Below, piece by piece: positions 8,914-17,044 of a stretch of 64,000 bases of DNA (position 1 is its first letter; each line of letters begins with the position of its first letter). The stretch is from Sinorhizobium terangae (lineage in GTDB: Bacteria > Pseudomonadota > Alphaproteobacteria > Rhizobiales > Rhizobiaceae), in the NCBI RefSeq assembly GCF_009601505.1, contig NZ_WITC01000031.1:43801-107800 (forward strand), in the 5' to 3' direction. The position numbers were made by a program, and so were the translations under genes. The notes beneath the pieces are model-generated. The model did not search any database and had not been told where the DNA came from. It was given only the letters and a program-made list of their open reading frames with translations.

Positions 8914-11138
8914 CAACGAACGTCATCGGACAACCGCTCCCGCGCATAGACGGCCGCGCCAAGGTAACCGGCGGCGCCCGTTATGCGGCCGATTTCAACC
9001 AGAAGGGCCAGGCCTATGCGGTGATCGTCAGCGCGACGGCCGGTCTTGGCCGCATCACCGAGATCGGCGCGGACGCTGTCTCCGCCATGCCGGGCGTGAT
9101 CGCGGTGATCAGCCACCTCAACGCGCCGCGGCTTGCCTACGGCGAGCACAAGGGGGTGATCGATCCTGCCATCGGTGAACGCCTGCATGTGCTGCAGGAC
9201 GATCAGGTGCGCTTCTGGGGTCAGCCGGTGGCGATCGTCGTCGCCGATACCCTCGACCATGCCGAACGCGCCGCTGCCGCGCTCCATGTCGCTTACATCG
9301 CCGAGCGGCCGGTCGTCGATCCGACGGGTCTGCTCGCCAGCGCCGTTGTTCCGGAGGCGACGAAACGGGGTGGCCGGGCGGATGCCGACGCCGGGCGCGG
9401 CGACGCGGACGCTGCTCTCGCGAGCGCGGAGGTGAAGATCGATGAGAACTACGACATCGCCCGAGAAAACCACAATCCGATGGAGCCGCATGCCACCATC
9501 GCCGCTTGGGACGGCGATCGGCTGACGCTCTGGAGCAAGAGCCAGTATGTCGTCAACGAGCAGGCAGAGATCGCGGCCATTTTCGGCCTGCCGGTCGAGA
9601 ACGTGCAGGTGATCTGTCCCTTCGTCGGCGGCGCCTTTGGCACGAGCCTTCGGACATGGTCGCATGTCACGCTCGCGGCGATCGCGGCGCGGCAGGCGGG
9701 CCGGCCGGTCAAGCTGGTGCTGACCCGCAAGCAGATGTTTTACACAACCGGCCACCGACCGCGCACGCTCCAGCGCATCGCGCTCGGGGCGACGAAAGAC
9801 GGGAAGCTGACGAGCCTGATCCACGAGGGGTATGGAGAGACTAGCCGCTACGAGGAGTTCATCGAGGCGCTGACGTCGGTCTCGGGCTTCCTCTATTCCT
9901 GCCCCAATGTGCGGACCCGCTACCGCCTCGTAAAGCTCGACACGGGCACGCCGACCTATATGCGCGGCCCGGGCGAGGCAAGCGGCGTCTTTGCGCTCGA
10001 ATGCGCCGTGGACGAGCTTTCCTACAAGCTCGGCCTAGACCCGATCGAACTGCGCCGGCTGAACGAACCTGAAATCGACGAGGCAGCCGATAAGCCGTTC
10101 TCGAGCCGGTCGCTGTTGAAGTGCTACGATGCCGGTGCCGAGCGCTTCGGCTGGTCGAAACGCGATCCGAAACCCCGCTCCATGCGCGATGGGCGGCTGC
10201 TGATCGGCATGGGTGTCGCGTCTGCGAGCTACCCGGCGTTTCATGCTCCCTCGAGTGCGCTCGCGCGCCTGCTTCCCGACGGTACCGCCGAAATCGAGGT
10301 GGCCGCGAGCGACATGGGTCCGGGAACATACACATCGATGACGCAGGTCGCCGCCGAGACGCTCGGCCTGCCGATCGAGAGCGTCCGTTTCAGCCTTGGC
10401 CGCTCGGACTTTCCACCGGCACCCTCCCATGGCGGCTCCTGGACTATGGCGTCCGTCGGCTCGGCCATCCGCGCCGCCTGCATCGCCGTGCAGGAGGAGG
10501 CCGCAAGGCGCGCCATTGCCGACCAGCGCTCGCCGGTCTTCGGCGCGTCAGCCGATGGGGTCATCTGGGAGGAGGGGCGCCTGCGCCGCCGCGGCGACAC
10601 AGCGCCAGGCCAGGGATATGGCGACATCGCGGCGAGCGCCGGCGGATCGATCGAGGCGAACGCGTCCGCCAGCCGGGATCCGGACATCGCGGACCGCTAT
10701 TCCATGCATGCCTTCGGTGCTGTCTTTGCCGAGGTGGCGGTCGATCCAGATGTCGGCACCATCCGAGTGCGCCGCGCGCTCGGTACCTATGGGGCTGGTC
10801 GCATCGTCAATCCACGTCTTGCAGCGAGCCAGTGCACCGGCGGCATGGTCGGCGGCATCGGCATGGCGCTGATGGAGCGGACAGTGCTCGATCAGCGCGA
10901 CGGCCGCCCGGTCAATGCGCACATGGCGGATTATCTCGTGCCCGTGAACCTCGATATCGCGAATATCGAAGCGCATTTCGTCGACGAGGTGGATCCGCAT
11001 GTCAACGCGCTCGGCGTCAAAGGGCTCGGCGAAATCGCGCTCGTCGGCATGGCGCCCGCCATCGCCAATGCGGTCTTCCATGCGACCGGCAAACGGGTGC
11101 GCACGCTGCCGATCCGGATTGAGGATATGCTCGCCTGA
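8910..11138 (+). CDS. paoC: Aldehyde oxidoreductase, molybdopterin-binding catalytic subunit (PaoC-like)
   Basis: The 742-aa catalytic subunit carrying the molybdopterin cytosine dinucleotide centre. N-terminal IGQPLPRIDGRAKVTG begins the a/b hammerhead domain. The molybdopterin domain includes CPFVGGAFGTSLRTW, MRGPGEASGVFALE and, near the C-terminus, GVKGLGEIALVG with the catalytic Glu. It has no signal peptide of its own, so export would depend on the Tat signal of the small subunit. The substrate is unknown; the family oxidises a broad range of aromatic and aliphatic aldehydes. Confidence 0.87.
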   Translation: MTTNVIGQPLPRIDGRAKVTGGARYAADFNQKGQAYAVIVSATAGLGRITEIGADAVSAMPGVIAVISHLNAPRLAYGEHKGVIDPAIGERLHVLQDDQVRFWGQPVAIVVADTLDHAERAAAALHVAYIAERPVVDPTGLLASAVVPEATKRGGRADADAGRGDADAALASAEVKIDENYDIARENHNPMEPHATIAAWDGDRLTLWSKSQYVVNEQAEIAAIFGLPVENVQVICPFVGGAFGTSLRTWSHVTLAAIAARQAGRPVKLVLTRKQMFYTTGHRPRTLQRIALGATKDGKLTSLIHEGYGETSRYEEFIEALTSVSGFLYSCPNVRTRYRLVKLDTGTPTYMRGPGEASGVFALECAVDELSYKLGLDPIELRRLNEPEIDEAADKPFSSRSLLKCYDAGAERFGWSKRDPKPRSMRDGRLLIGMGVASASYPAFHAPSSALARLLPDGTAEIEVAASDMGPGTYTSMTQVAAETLGLPIESVRFSLGRSDFPPAPSHGGSWTMASVGSAIRAACIAVQEEAARRAIADQRSPVFGASADGVIWEEGRLRRRGDTAPGQGYGDIAASAGGSIEANASASRDPDIADRYSMHAFGAVFAEVAVDPDVGTIRVRRALGTYGAGRIVNPRLAASQCTGGMVGGIGMALMERTVLDQRDGRPVNAHMADYLVPVNLDIANIEAHFVDEVDPHVNALGVKGLGEIALVGMAPAIANAVFHATGKRVRTLPIRIEDMLA

Positions 11139-11189
11139 TGACAGAGGACGCGTTCGGCAGGTGCCGACTTCCGAACGCCGCGTCGTCTT

Positions 11190-12392
11190 CTATGAGCGGG
11201 CAAACAATTCGCGCGGTTCGCGGACACCCTTCAGGTGGAACGAGCCGATCGTCTCGAAGGCCGATCTTTCTGCCGGCGGTAGAAGCTCGACGAAGGCGGA
11301 GGAAACGAGCAGCGACCGGTTGGCGAGACGGCATGTCGACGCGATCCGGCAGACTTCGTTGACGGCCGGACCTATGACGGTGAAATCCAGCCGTTCGTCG
11401 CTTCCGACGTTGCCGTAAAACACTTCGCCGACATGCAGGGCGAGGTAGACGGAGGTGATTGCCGTCTCCTGCGCCAATCGGGCCGCGTTGAGCGTTGCGA
11501 TCCTCTCCTCGAGTTCGGCCTCGGCCTTGAGGGCGGCAAGCGCGGCTTCGCTCCGATCCGCACCGGTGAAGATCGCAAGCGTCCCGTCGCCGACGAGCTT
11601 CAGTACGTCGCCTCCCGCGGCGTGGACCGACGAGATCACCGCCTCCGCATAATCGTTCAGCAAGGGAATGAGATCGCTGCTGTGAACCTGTTCGGAAAGG
11701 GCCGTGTAGTTCGCCATGTCCGAGTACCACAGCACCGTGTGGATGCTTCCGACCTTGCCCCTGGCGATCCGGCCTTCAAGCACGCGGTGGCCCGCGTCGC
11801 GCCCGAGATAGACCTCGACGAGCGACTGCGCGACCCACTTCAGCGAAGCGGCCTTGATGGCGAGCGCCAGCGCCGGCACCAGGCTGCGGAGCGCCCGGAG
11901 GTCGTCGCTCGAAAAGCCGCCCGGAGCCTTGGTCGACCAGCGCGAATATAGGCTGTCCATCTCGCCGATCGCATCCTTGCCGCTCAGTCGATGGATCTGT
12001 GCGAAATAGTCGGTGTGCCCCTCAAGACGAAGATCATCGAGAATCGTGAAGCGAGGCTCTCCGGTGTAGTCGAGCGGAATATGCATTTCCGAGAGCGCGT
12101 TTTCCAGCATGTATTTGAAGGGGCTGACCTGCCACAGGCGGGAATTGTCCTCCGACTGGTGGCGGGAAAACTCGCGGTGCCTGATCGCATCCGTTTCTTC
12201 GGCGTTCCAGAGGAAGCCCCGCGATTCGAGAACAGGGTGGAGCGTGTCGAGGAAAATCGCCGCCTGGACGAGATCGAGACCTTGCCCGCAGCAGCGCTCG
12301 CAAAATCCCCTCACCAGTCCGGCTTCGTCCAAGCCGAGGAGCCCCTGTTCGAGCAGCCAGTCACTGATCCTGCGGACTTGGAGATCGTCCAC
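11190..12392 (-). CDS. Class III adenylate/guanylate cyclase, soluble
   Basis: A cytoplasmic cyclase of about 400 aa. The N-terminal 190 residues are a helical, probably regulatory region of unknown type. The catalytic domain (about 205-385) has the first metal-binding Asp in WYSDMANYT and the second in GDGTLAIF, with VIGPAVNEVCRI further on, so it looks active. The start is taken as GTG at 12392 because GGGAGGAG lies just upstream. A GTG at 12413 in the same frame has no ribosome site. It is the first of three nucleotide cyclases in this window. Confidence 0.82.
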   Translation of the reverse strand: MDDLQVRRISDWLLEQGLLGLDEAGLVRGFCERCCGQGLDLVQAAIFLDTLHPVLESRGFLWNAEETDAIRHREFSRHQSEDNSRLWQVSPFKYMLENALSEMHIPLDYTGEPRFTILDDLRLEGHTDYFAQIHRLSGKDAIGEMDSLYSRWSTKAPGGFSSDDLRALRSLVPALALAIKAASLKWVAQSLVEVYLGRDAGHRVLEGRIARGKVGSIHTVLWYSDMANYTALSEQVHSSDLIPLLNDYAEAVISSVHAAGGDVLKLVGDGTLAIFTGADRSEAALAALKAEAELEERIATLNAARLAQETAITSVYLALHVGEVFYGNVGSDERLDFTVIGPAVNEVCRIASTCRLANRSLLVSSAFVELLPPAERSAFETIGSFHLKGVREPRELFARS

Positions 12393-12568
12393 AGCCTCCT
12401 CCCGTATCGGCACACGATCTTAGGCGGGAAGGCCTGCTGCGCCAAGCGACTGTATCGGCTGTAACCACTACACGTTGCACTTCTTCGCCGGCTGCGTGAT
12501 GATGGCGGCGCCCGGATTTTGGCGAAGGTGACGCGCAACATGGCAATGGCAAAAAGGCAGGTCGGTAG

Positions 12569-13168
12569 ATGGCGCCTGTGAAGGTAGATCCGGAAAAAAT
12601 TCGCGAGTTCGAGGACGCCGAGAGCTTCTACCGCTGGCTCGGCAGCCACCATGACACGGCCGACGAGGTGTGGATCAAGATCCACAAGCTTGGCTCGGGG
12701 CTCAAGTCGATCACGCCCAAGGAAGCGATCGACGTCGTGCTGTGCTGGGGCTGGATCGACGGACTGCGCAAGGGGCTCGACGACAAGAGCTTTCTGCAGC
12801 GCTACACGCCGCGCGGCAGGAAGAGCATCTGGAGCCAGATCAATGTCGACAATGTCGCCCGGCTGATCGAGGAAGGCCGGATGACCGAGCATGGGCTGAA
12901 GCAGGTCGAGGCGGCCAAGGCGGACGGGCGTTGGGAGCGCGCCTATGCGAGCGGCAAGGACATGAAAATCCCGGACGATCTTCAGGCCGCCATCGACGCC
13001 GAGCCTAAGGCCAGCGAAATGCTGGCCAAGCTTAGCGCGCAGAACCGCTTCGCGCTCGCGTTCCGCACCCGCAACATGAAGACCGAGGCCGGGCGGAAGA
13101 AGAAGATCGAGACTTTTGTCGAAATGCTGAAGCGCGGCGAGACGATTTACCCGCAGGGGCGGAAGTGA
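12569..13168 (+). CDS. YdeI/OmdA-family protein
   Basis: A 199-aa cytoplasmic protein of the YdeI (OmpD-associated, OmdA) family. The family fold is visible in DEVWIKIHKLGSG, the central CWGWIDGLRKGLDD, then the basic YTPRGRKSIWSQIN. A helical C-terminal domain contains AEPKASEMLAKLS and RNMKTEAGRKKKIE. In other bacteria members are linked to polymyxin or acid tolerance, but no biochemical role is established. AGGCAGGT lies upstream of the ATG. It appears to be a single-gene unit. Confidence 0.8.
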   Translation: MAPVKVDPEKIREFEDAESFYRWLGSHHDTADEVWIKIHKLGSGLKSITPKEAIDVVLCWGWIDGLRKGLDDKSFLQRYTPRGRKSIWSQINVDNVARLIEEGRMTEHGLKQVEAAKADGRWERAYASGKDMKIPDDLQAAIDAEPKASEMLAKLSAQNRFALAFRTRNMKTEAGRKKKIETFVEMLKRGETIYPQGRK

Positions 13169-13277
13169 CCGCTGCCAATAAGGTTCTGCCGGCATCCGAT
13201 AAGGGCAGGTGAGGATCGGGCTTCCCTCGTCGGTTACGACGCGCATTCCGTCGGATGGGAAGGAGTTGAGGGTCGCG

Positions 13278-14477
13278 ATGCACACCTTCAGAGAGCGGCA
13301 ACTCGTGGACAGACATGTTCCTCGTCTTCTGCCGGTGCTTGTTCTCGGTATGGTGACCCTCGTTGCGGTGGCGGGTGCAGCACAGAGCACCCGCCCGGCG
13401 CCGGACGGGACGCCGCTCGTCGCACAGAGCGCACAAGGGCAGGCACCGGCCAACGCCCTCGCGATGGACTTTCCGGATCGGGAGCTTATCGTCGGTACAA
13501 AGGAGGCCCCGCCGTTCTCGATGAAGCAACCGGACGGTACCTGGACAGGCATTTCCATCGAGCTCTGGAGGCAGATCGCTCAGGAACTCGGTCTCAAGTT
13601 CCGCCTTGTCGAAGAGCCGTCGGTCCAGAGTCTGCTCGAGGCGACGGCACGCGGCGATTACGATCTCTCGGTCGCGGCGATGACCATCACGCCCGAACGC
13701 GAACGCAGCGTGGACTTCTCGCAACCATTCTACAACACCGGGCTCGGCATCGCGGTTTCGCTCAATCGCATGTCGATATGGCGCGAAATCATCCGCACGA
13801 TGACCTCCCTGGGTTTCCTTCAGGCAGCCGGCGCGCTCATCGGCATTTCGTTTCTGGTCGGCGCGCTGATCTGGCTGTTCGAACGACGGCATAACGAGGA
13901 ATTCGGAGGCAGCGCCGCCAGGGGGCTCGGTGCCAGCATCTGGTGGTCCGCCGAGGTGATGACGCAGGCAAGTACCGGGCACCGCGGCCCGAGAACTCTC
14001 GCGGGACGCGCGCTTGCCATTATCTGGATGGTCGTCTCGATCATCACCATCGCTGTCTTTACGGCCAGTGTGACCTCGGCGCTCACGACGCGACAGATTC
14101 GCGGCGTCGTAAGCAGCGTCGACGACTTGCCCGGGGTGCGCGTCGGCGCATTGGCCGGATCGGCAACGCTCGATTTTCTCGTTCGCGAGCGTATCGGATA
14201 CCGCAATTTCGACCGCGTCGAGGATGGGCTGAACATGCTCTCGTCGGGCTCGATCGACGCTTTTGTGTACGACAAGCCGTTGCTGGCGTGGCTCGTTGCG
14301 CAGAAGTTTTCGAATTCGGTCGAAGTCCTCGATGTGACTTTCGAACCGCAGAGCTACGGCATTGCCATGCCGACAGGAAGCCGCTACCGCAATGCGACCG
14401 ACGTGGCCCTCCTTGAGGCGATCCGCAGCGAAAAATGGAAGCAGACTCTGTTCAGCTATCTTGGCGAGAAGCGCTGA
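13278..14477 (+). CDS. Prokaryotic ionotropic glutamate receptor-like channel
   Basis: Probably a ligand-gated ion channel of the GluR0 type. The layout of the 399-aa protein is a signal/anchor (13-34), lobe 1 of a type 3 solute-binding domain (about 69-160), a membrane helix (179-201) and a pore loop (219-240). A second membrane helix (243-270) and lobe 2 (277-395) follow. Splitting the binding domain with a two-helix pore module is the hallmark of iGluR-like proteins. The pore loop reads QASTGHRGP in place of the K+ filter TVGYG, so K+ selectivity is doubtful. The ATG at 13278 follows GAGG six bases upstream. A longer form from 13209 is possible. Annotators often call such genes ABC substrate-binding proteins. 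Confidence 0.78.
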   Translation: MHTFRERQLVDRHVPRLLPVLVLGMVTLVAVAGAAQSTRPAPDGTPLVAQSAQGQAPANALAMDFPDRELIVGTKEAPPFSMKQPDGTWTGISIELWRQIAQELGLKFRLVEEPSVQSLLEATARGDYDLSVAAMTITPERERSVDFSQPFYNTGLGIAVSLNRMSIWREIIRTMTSLGFLQAAGALIGISFLVGALIWLFERRHNEEFGGSAARGLGASIWWSAEVMTQASTGHRGPRTLAGRALAIIWMVVSIITIAVFTASVTSALTTRQIRGVVSSVDDLPGVRVGALAGSATLDFLVRERIGYRNFDRVEDGLNMLSSGSIDAFVYDKPLLAWLVAQKFSNSVEVLDVTFEPQSYGIAMPTGSRYRNATDVALLEAIRSEKWKQTLFSYLGEKR

Positions 14478-14572
14478 AGGCGCAGACGAGGCCACTCGGG
14501 GTGCGTAACACCTTGAATCGGCGCAATCTTTCCGATTCCGATTTGCCGGATTATGCAGTAAGCTGCCCGCGC

Positions 14573-14677
14573 TACTGCATGTTTCCTTAATTCCTAGCCG
14601 ATTTAAGGAAAAAACATGCCGCAGTTCAAAGTGCTGCAGCGCTCTTTGTGCGCCTGACGAGACGCGCGGCGCTGCAG
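14573..14677 (+). repeat. Two-hairpin intergenic repeat, copy at 14.6 kb
   Basis: This is the best-preserved copy. Arm CATGTTTCCTTAA pairs with TTAAGGAAAAAACATG, followed by CCGCAGTTCAAAGTGCTGCA. The second hairpin is built on CAGCGCTC...TGTGCGCCTGACGAGACGCGCGG. It ends directly before the ribosome site GGGGGGCGGA of the CHASE2 cyclase, so it would be in that gene's 5' leader if transcription starts upstream. Confidence 0.75.
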
Positions 14678-14692
14678 GGGGGCGGATGCTGC

Positions 14693-16849
14693 ATGACACG
14701 CGCGCAGCAGGTGGGCGTCATTATCGGTTTGGCGATTGTAGCGGCGCTGACAATGCTGCGGGCAAGCGATCCGCCGTTGCTGCGGCTCGCTCGCAATCTG
14801 ACGTTCGACGAGTATCAACGCATCAAGCCGCGTGCCTACGAGAACATGCCGGTGCGGATCGTCGACATAGACGAGGCGTCGCTGAAAGAGCTCGGCCAGT
14901 GGCCGTGGCCGAGAGATCGCATCGCCGCCCTGGTCAACCGGCTGTCGGAGATGGGCGCGTCGGCGATCGCATTCGACATTCTCTTTGCCGAGCCCGATCG
15001 CCTGTCGCCACGCAACGTTGTCCGCGACGTTGCCGGGATCGACCCGTCGCTGCTTCGTCAATTGCCCGACAACGATGAGATCTTCGCAGAGGCGATCGCC
15101 AACCGACCCGTCGTGTTGGGGTTCGGCATTTCCAATGAAGGAAGCTATCGCCCGCCGGTGAAGGCCGGCTTTGCCTTTACTGGTGAGAGCCCCTTCGGGG
15201 CGCCGCCGCGTCTCGATGCGGCGACGCCGCTGCGGCCGCAGCTCGAAGCCAACGCCACCGGCCTCGGCCATATCAGCCTCAATCCCGGCGCGACGTCGTC
15301 GGTGGTGCGCGCCGTCCCGCTTTTCTTAAGCGACGGCGAACAGCTTTACCCAAACCTCGCGCTCGAAGCGCTGCGGGTAGCGCAGGGTGCCTCCACCTAT
15401 GTGCTCGCCGCCGCCCCGGATGTGGCGGATACGCTGACGGACGCCAAGATCGGGGACTTCGTGGTGCCGGTGACCGCGGCAGGAGAACTCTGGCTCTATG
15501 TCAGTCCCGATCGGGCCGAACGTTACGTCTCCGCGAGGCGCGTACTCGACCCGGCCGGTCCCGCGCCGGAGGTGATGGCGGCAATCGAGGGGAGCATCGT
15601 GTTCATCGGCACGTCGGCGGCGGGCCTGCAGGACATTCGCACGACCGCCCTCGGGCAGAACGTTCCCGGCGTCTCGCTGCACGCGCAAACCGTGGAGCAG
15701 ATCCTCTCTGGCCATTTTCTCTCGCGCCCGGATTGGGCCGACGGCCTGGAAATCCTGTCAATCGCTGTCGCGGGCAGCCTGCTCGTGGTACTCACCACCT
15801 TCGTCAGTCCCGCGGTTGCGCTGGTATGCGGCCTCCTCATCACCGTCCTGGCGCTCGTCGCTTCCTGGCTCGCCTTCCTCTATGGTGGGCTTCTTTTCGA
15901 TCCGCTGGCCCCGATCGTCAGCGCATCGATCACGCATTTCGCCGCCACTGCGTTCCGCTTCCTCGTCACCGACCGGGAGCGCCGCGCAGTCCGGCGGGCT
16001 TTCGGCCAGTATCTTTCGCCGTCGCTGCTCTATCGCATCGAGCATACGCGCGACGCGCTGCGCCTCGGCGGCGACGACCGCGAGTTGACGGTGATGTTCG
16101 TCGATGTCCGGAATTTTACAGAGATCAGCGAGCGCCTGGCGCCCACCGCCGTCGTCGGCTTCCTGAACACGCTGCTCGATGCGCTGAGCCGCCATGTCAT
16201 CGCCAACGAGGGCACGCTCGACAAGTTCATCGGGGATTCGATCATGGCCTTCTGGAACGCTCCGGTCGATGTCGCCGACCATCCGGGCAAGGCCGTTCGC
16301 GCCGCGCTTGGCATGCGCGAGACGATGGCGCGCCTCAATGCCGACGACGCCTTCGGCTTCGGGAAGGAGCACAACGTCGCGATCGGGGTCGGCATTCACA
16401 CCGGCATCGCCTGCGTCGGCAACATGGGCGCGGAGGCCCACTTCAATTACTCGGCCGTCGGCGATACGGTCAACATTGCGGCTCGGATAGAATCCTCGTG
16501 CAAGGACGTCCACTTCGACATTCTGGTGTCCGAGGAGACCGCAAAGGTGCTGCCGGGCCACGCCCTGCTCGAAGCGGGGATGCTGGCGCTCAAAGGAAAG
16601 AGCTCGCGGACAAGACTCTTCGCCGTCGTCGGCGACGAAAAGCTCGGAGCTTCCGCCGAATTCGCCGAACTGCGGTGCCTCCACTTAAAGCTTGTCGAGG
16701 CCTTGCGGTCCCGCGTGCCGAACCGGAAGCTCCTGAATGCGGCGAAGCTAAAGGCGGCGCCGCTCCCGGGGCTGACGGAATTCTACCGCCGGATATCGCG
16801 CCGGGCCGACCACTTCGCCGATCACGGCAGATCAGGATCGGCGGAATGA
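14693..16849 (+). CDS. CHASE2-domain adenylate/guanylate cyclase
   Basis: A membrane-bound class III cyclase of 718 aa. It has an N-terminal helix (7-23), a periplasmic CHASE2 sensor domain (about 35-325) with FDILFAEPDR and PGVSLHAQTVEQIL, and three membrane helices (about 345-425). The cytoplasmic cyclase domain (about 455-640) has metal ligands in MFVDVRNFT and GDSIMAFW, plus FNYSAVGDTVNIAARIE, so it appears catalytically complete. The ATG at 14693 is preferred over the frame opening at 14648, which lies inside the repeat element. It faces a FecR-domain gene across about 200 bases; CHASE2 cyclases and FecR proteins often neighbour each other. Confidence 0.9.
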   Translation: MTRAQQVGVIIGLAIVAALTMLRASDPPLLRLARNLTFDEYQRIKPRAYENMPVRIVDIDEASLKELGQWPWPRDRIAALVNRLSEMGASAIAFDILFAEPDRLSPRNVVRDVAGIDPSLLRQLPDNDEIFAEAIANRPVVLGFGISNEGSYRPPVKAGFAFTGESPFGAPPRLDAATPLRPQLEANATGLGHISLNPGATSSVVRAVPLFLSDGEQLYPNLALEALRVAQGASTYVLAAAPDVADTLTDAKIGDFVVPVTAAGELWLYVSPDRAERYVSARRVLDPAGPAPEVMAAIEGSIVFIGTSAAGLQDIRTTALGQNVPGVSLHAQTVEQILSGHFLSRPDWADGLEILSIAVAGSLLVVLTTFVSPAVALVCGLLITVLALVASWLAFLYGGLLFDPLAPIVSASITHFAATAFRFLVTDRERRAVRRAFGQYLSPSLLYRIEHTRDALRLGGDDRELTVMFVDVRNFTEISERLAPTAVVGFLNTLLDALSRHVIANEGTLDKFIGDSIMAFWNAPVDVADHPGKAVRAALGMRETMARLNADDAFGFGKEHNVAIGVGIHTGIACVGNMGAEAHFNYSAVGDTVNIAARIESSCKDVHFDILVSEETAKVLPGHALLEAGMLALKGKSSRTRLFAVVGDEKLGASAEFAELRCLHLKLVEALRSRVPNRKLLNAAKLKAAPLPGLTEFYRRISRRADHFADHGRSGSAE

Positions 16850-16854
16850 GGTGC

Positions 16855-16950
16855 TACTGCATATCTCCTTAATTCGTGCCGATTTGAAAACTGCAGCAAT
16901 TCAAAGCGCTTCAGCGTCCTTTGCGCGTCTGATGAGACGCGCGGCGCTGT
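16855..16950 (+). repeat. Two-hairpin intergenic repeat, copy at 16.9 kb
   Basis: The 5' arm is decayed (CATATCTCCTTAATT...GATTTGAAAACTG). The 3' hairpin is perfect: GCGCGTCT, GATG, AGACGCGC, nested inside CAGCG/CGCTG. It lies between the convergent stops of the CHASE2 cyclase and the FecR protein and could act as a bidirectional transcription barrier. Confidence 0.7.
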
Positions 16951-17044
16951 TGATCGTTTCATTTGCTGAAAGAGCGAACTCATCTAACTCTTTGAAACTA
17001 TGCAATTCCGGTGGAGAACCGTCGCATACTGTCCTTGAATTGCT

